From the NCBI RefSeq assembly GCF_039543825.1, contig NZ_BAABKM010000002.1:528133-592132 (forward strand): a stretch of DNA of 64,000 nucleotides, written 5' to 3'. Under the pieces are notes generated by a model. It saw nothing but the letters and a program-made list of their open reading frames with translations. It ran no database searches and was not told where the DNA came from. Source of the stretch: Nocardioides conyzicola (GTDB taxonomy: Bacteria; Actinomycetota; Actinomycetes; Propionibacteriales; Nocardioidaceae). Both the position numbers and the translations under genes were made by a program. Of this stretch, positions 63,020 to 64,000 are shown piece by piece. The stretch's first letter is position 1. The number at the start of each line of letters is the position of its first letter.

Positions 63020-63517
63020 ATGACCGACGACACCCCCAGCCGCGGCGAGGAAGCCGTCCTGCAGGAGTACCTCGACCACTTCCGGGGCGTGTTCGAGCGC
63101 CAGTGCGCGGACCTCGACGCCGAGCAGCTCGCCACCCGGTCGGTGCCGCCGTCGACGCTGTCGCTGCTGGGCCTGCTGCGGCACCTGGCAGCCGTCGAGT
63201 ACTCGTGGTGGCGCCGCGTCATGGACCGCCACCTGGAGCTGCCCAAGATGTGGGGCAAGGACGAGCACCGCGACGCCGACTTCGACGGCGCGGTCGCCGA
63301 CGACGCGGTCGTGGCGGAGGCGTGGGCCGCCTGGCGGGCCGAGGTCGCCTACGGCCGGGAGTTCCAGCAGAGCCACCCGATGGACCACCTCGGGCAGCAC
63401 GACGACGGCGACCTCGAGATGCGCGAGGTCGTCGTCCACCTGATCGAGGAGTACGCCCGCCACTGCGGCCACGCCGACCTGCTGCGCGAGCGCATCGACG
63501 GGCGGACCGGTCACTAG
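63020..63517 (+). CDS. DinB-like DUF664 protein, mycothiol-dependent enzyme family
   Basis: A 165-residue DinB-fold protein, a four-helix bundle with a histidine triad for metal: LLRHLAAVEYSWWRR, then HLIEEYARHCGHADLLRE holding two more His. Family members are mycothiol- or bacillithiol-dependent transferases. It starts 7 bases after the membrane-protein stop, so they may be co-transcribed. Confidence 0.88.
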   Translation: MTDDTPSRGEEAVLQEYLDHFRGVFERQCADLDAEQLATRSVPPSTLSLLGLLRHLAAVEYSWWRRVMDRHLELPKMWGKDEHRDADFDGAVADDAVVAEAWAAWRAEVAYGREFQQSHPMDHLGQHDDGDLEMREVVVHLIEEYARHCGHADLLRERIDGRTGH

Positions 63518-63549
63518 CGGCGGCGTACGACGGCCCTAGGCTCAGACCC

Positions 63550-64000
63550 GTGACTGCGACTCCGACGACTGCCTGGGGCTTCGGCCTCGCCACCCTCGAC
63601 GCCGCCGGCACCGTGCTGGACGTGTGGTTCCCCCAGCCGGCGCTCGGCGAGAAGCCGGCCGACGAGCTCGTGCCGGCCGACCTGGGCCGCCTGCAGGGCC
63701 GCGACGAGGACCGCGGCGTGTCCCGCGAGATCCTGCTGGTCGAGATCGCCGACCTGCAGGCCGCGCCCACCACGACCGAGGACGTCTGGCTGCGGCTGCA
63801 CCTGCTCTCCTCGCGGCTCGTCGTCCCGCACTCGGTCAACCTCGACGGGATCTTCGGCCTGCTGAGCAACGTCGTGTGGACCAGCGCCGGCGCCTGTGCG
63901 GTCGAGGGCTTCGAGCTGACCCGGGCGCGGCTGCGCGCCAACGGCCGGCACCTGACGGTCTTCGGGATCGACAAGTTCCCCCGGATGGTCGACTACGTCG
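63550..64000 (+). CDS. dapD: Tetrahydrodipicolinate N-succinyltransferase, N-terminal part (runs off window)
   Basis: The open frame from GTG 63550 to the window end (150 codons) encodes the N-terminus of actinobacterial DapD, which adds succinate to tetrahydrodipicolinate. It begins TATPTTAWGFGLATLDAAG, with RLHLLSSRLVVPHSVNLDGI and FGLLSNVVWTSAGAC, the known N-terminal blocks of the mycobacterial-type enzyme. The left-handed helix repeats lie beyond the window. TAGGCT ends 7 bases before the GTG with no Shine-Dalgarno, so it may be leaderless. DapE at 56.3 kb serves the same pathway. Confidence 0.92.
   Translation, partial: MTATPTTAWGFGLATLDAAGTVLDVWFPQPALGEKPADELVPADLGRLQGRDEDRGVSREILLVEIADLQAAPTTTEDVWLRLHLLSSRLVVPHSVNLDGIFGLLSNVVWTSAGACAVEGFELTRARLRANGRHLTVFGIDKFPRMVDYV

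Overview
The window is a high-G+C actinobacterial chromosome segment, most like Nocardioides or a close relative (Nocardioidaceae). The evidence is frequent GTG starts, 1- and 4-base start/stop overlaps in nearly every operon, an F420-type luciferase-like oxidoreductase, a translational T-box on ileS, DUF222/HNH genes, and a sigE/anti-sigma/htrA/O-methyltransferase/DUF3117/LOG/dapE/dapD neighbourhood like that of mycobacteria. The family call is an inference; no rRNA or tRNA gene is present to test it. About 75 features are listed, nearly all coding.

Left edge (1-2263): a block of visibly lower G+C holds one gene, open to the window edge, for a nuclease-NACHT NTPase of the bacterial NLR-like antiphage type. 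It abuts a tadA/cpaF pilus ATPase whose 3' end is missing, so this looks like an accessory defence island that broke a tad locus. It is the most novel part of the window.

3.3-16.4 kb: a secreted FlgD-Ig-like protein, two coupled WXG100/ESX-like proteins (the longer with a Gly/Ala/Arg/Ser repeat tail), a lipoprotein, and an NlpC/P60 hydrolase under a cyclic-di-AMP riboswitch. These are followed by a two-ATPase plus FtsX-type ABC transporter, and by a HAD phosphatase coupled to a two-component system whose kinase has a degenerate ATP domain. An ER-type signal peptidase then lies next to a TasA/camelysin-like surface protein.

16.5-28.9 kb: DNA end-joining genes (LigD-type polymerase, ATP-dependent ligase, Ku) interleaved with an L,D-transpeptidase and a divergent monooxygenase/BASS transporter/epimerase operon. 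Next come two YCII (DGPF) proteins, an ECF42-type sigma factor, a DUF222/HNH gene with a flanking repeat, and MatC-like and TSUP transporters.

28.9-43.4 kb: the 180-kDa NAD-glutamate dehydrogenase and kynA, tandem DUF2505 proteins, an arsenic cluster (arsR, aquaporin, arsC and a divergent arsI/cadI-like gene), pruA with a small membrane protein, a WS/DGAT acyltransferase, and a cupredoxin-like lipoprotein with a multipass membrane partner.

43.4-64 kb: CpaE-like and SAF/CpaB-like tad remnants, a small DNA-binding protein, and an SOS-boxed DUF222/HNH gene followed by a tandem repeat. Then come the sigE envelope-stress locus, leucyl aminopeptidase, PaaX with an enoyl-CoA hydratase, an M14 peptidase, DivIVA-like, LOG and dapE genes. 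The window ends with ileS and its T-box, a DUF664 protein and the start of dapD. DapE and DapD, about 6 kb apart, belong to the same succinylase branch of lysine/diaminopimelate synthesis.
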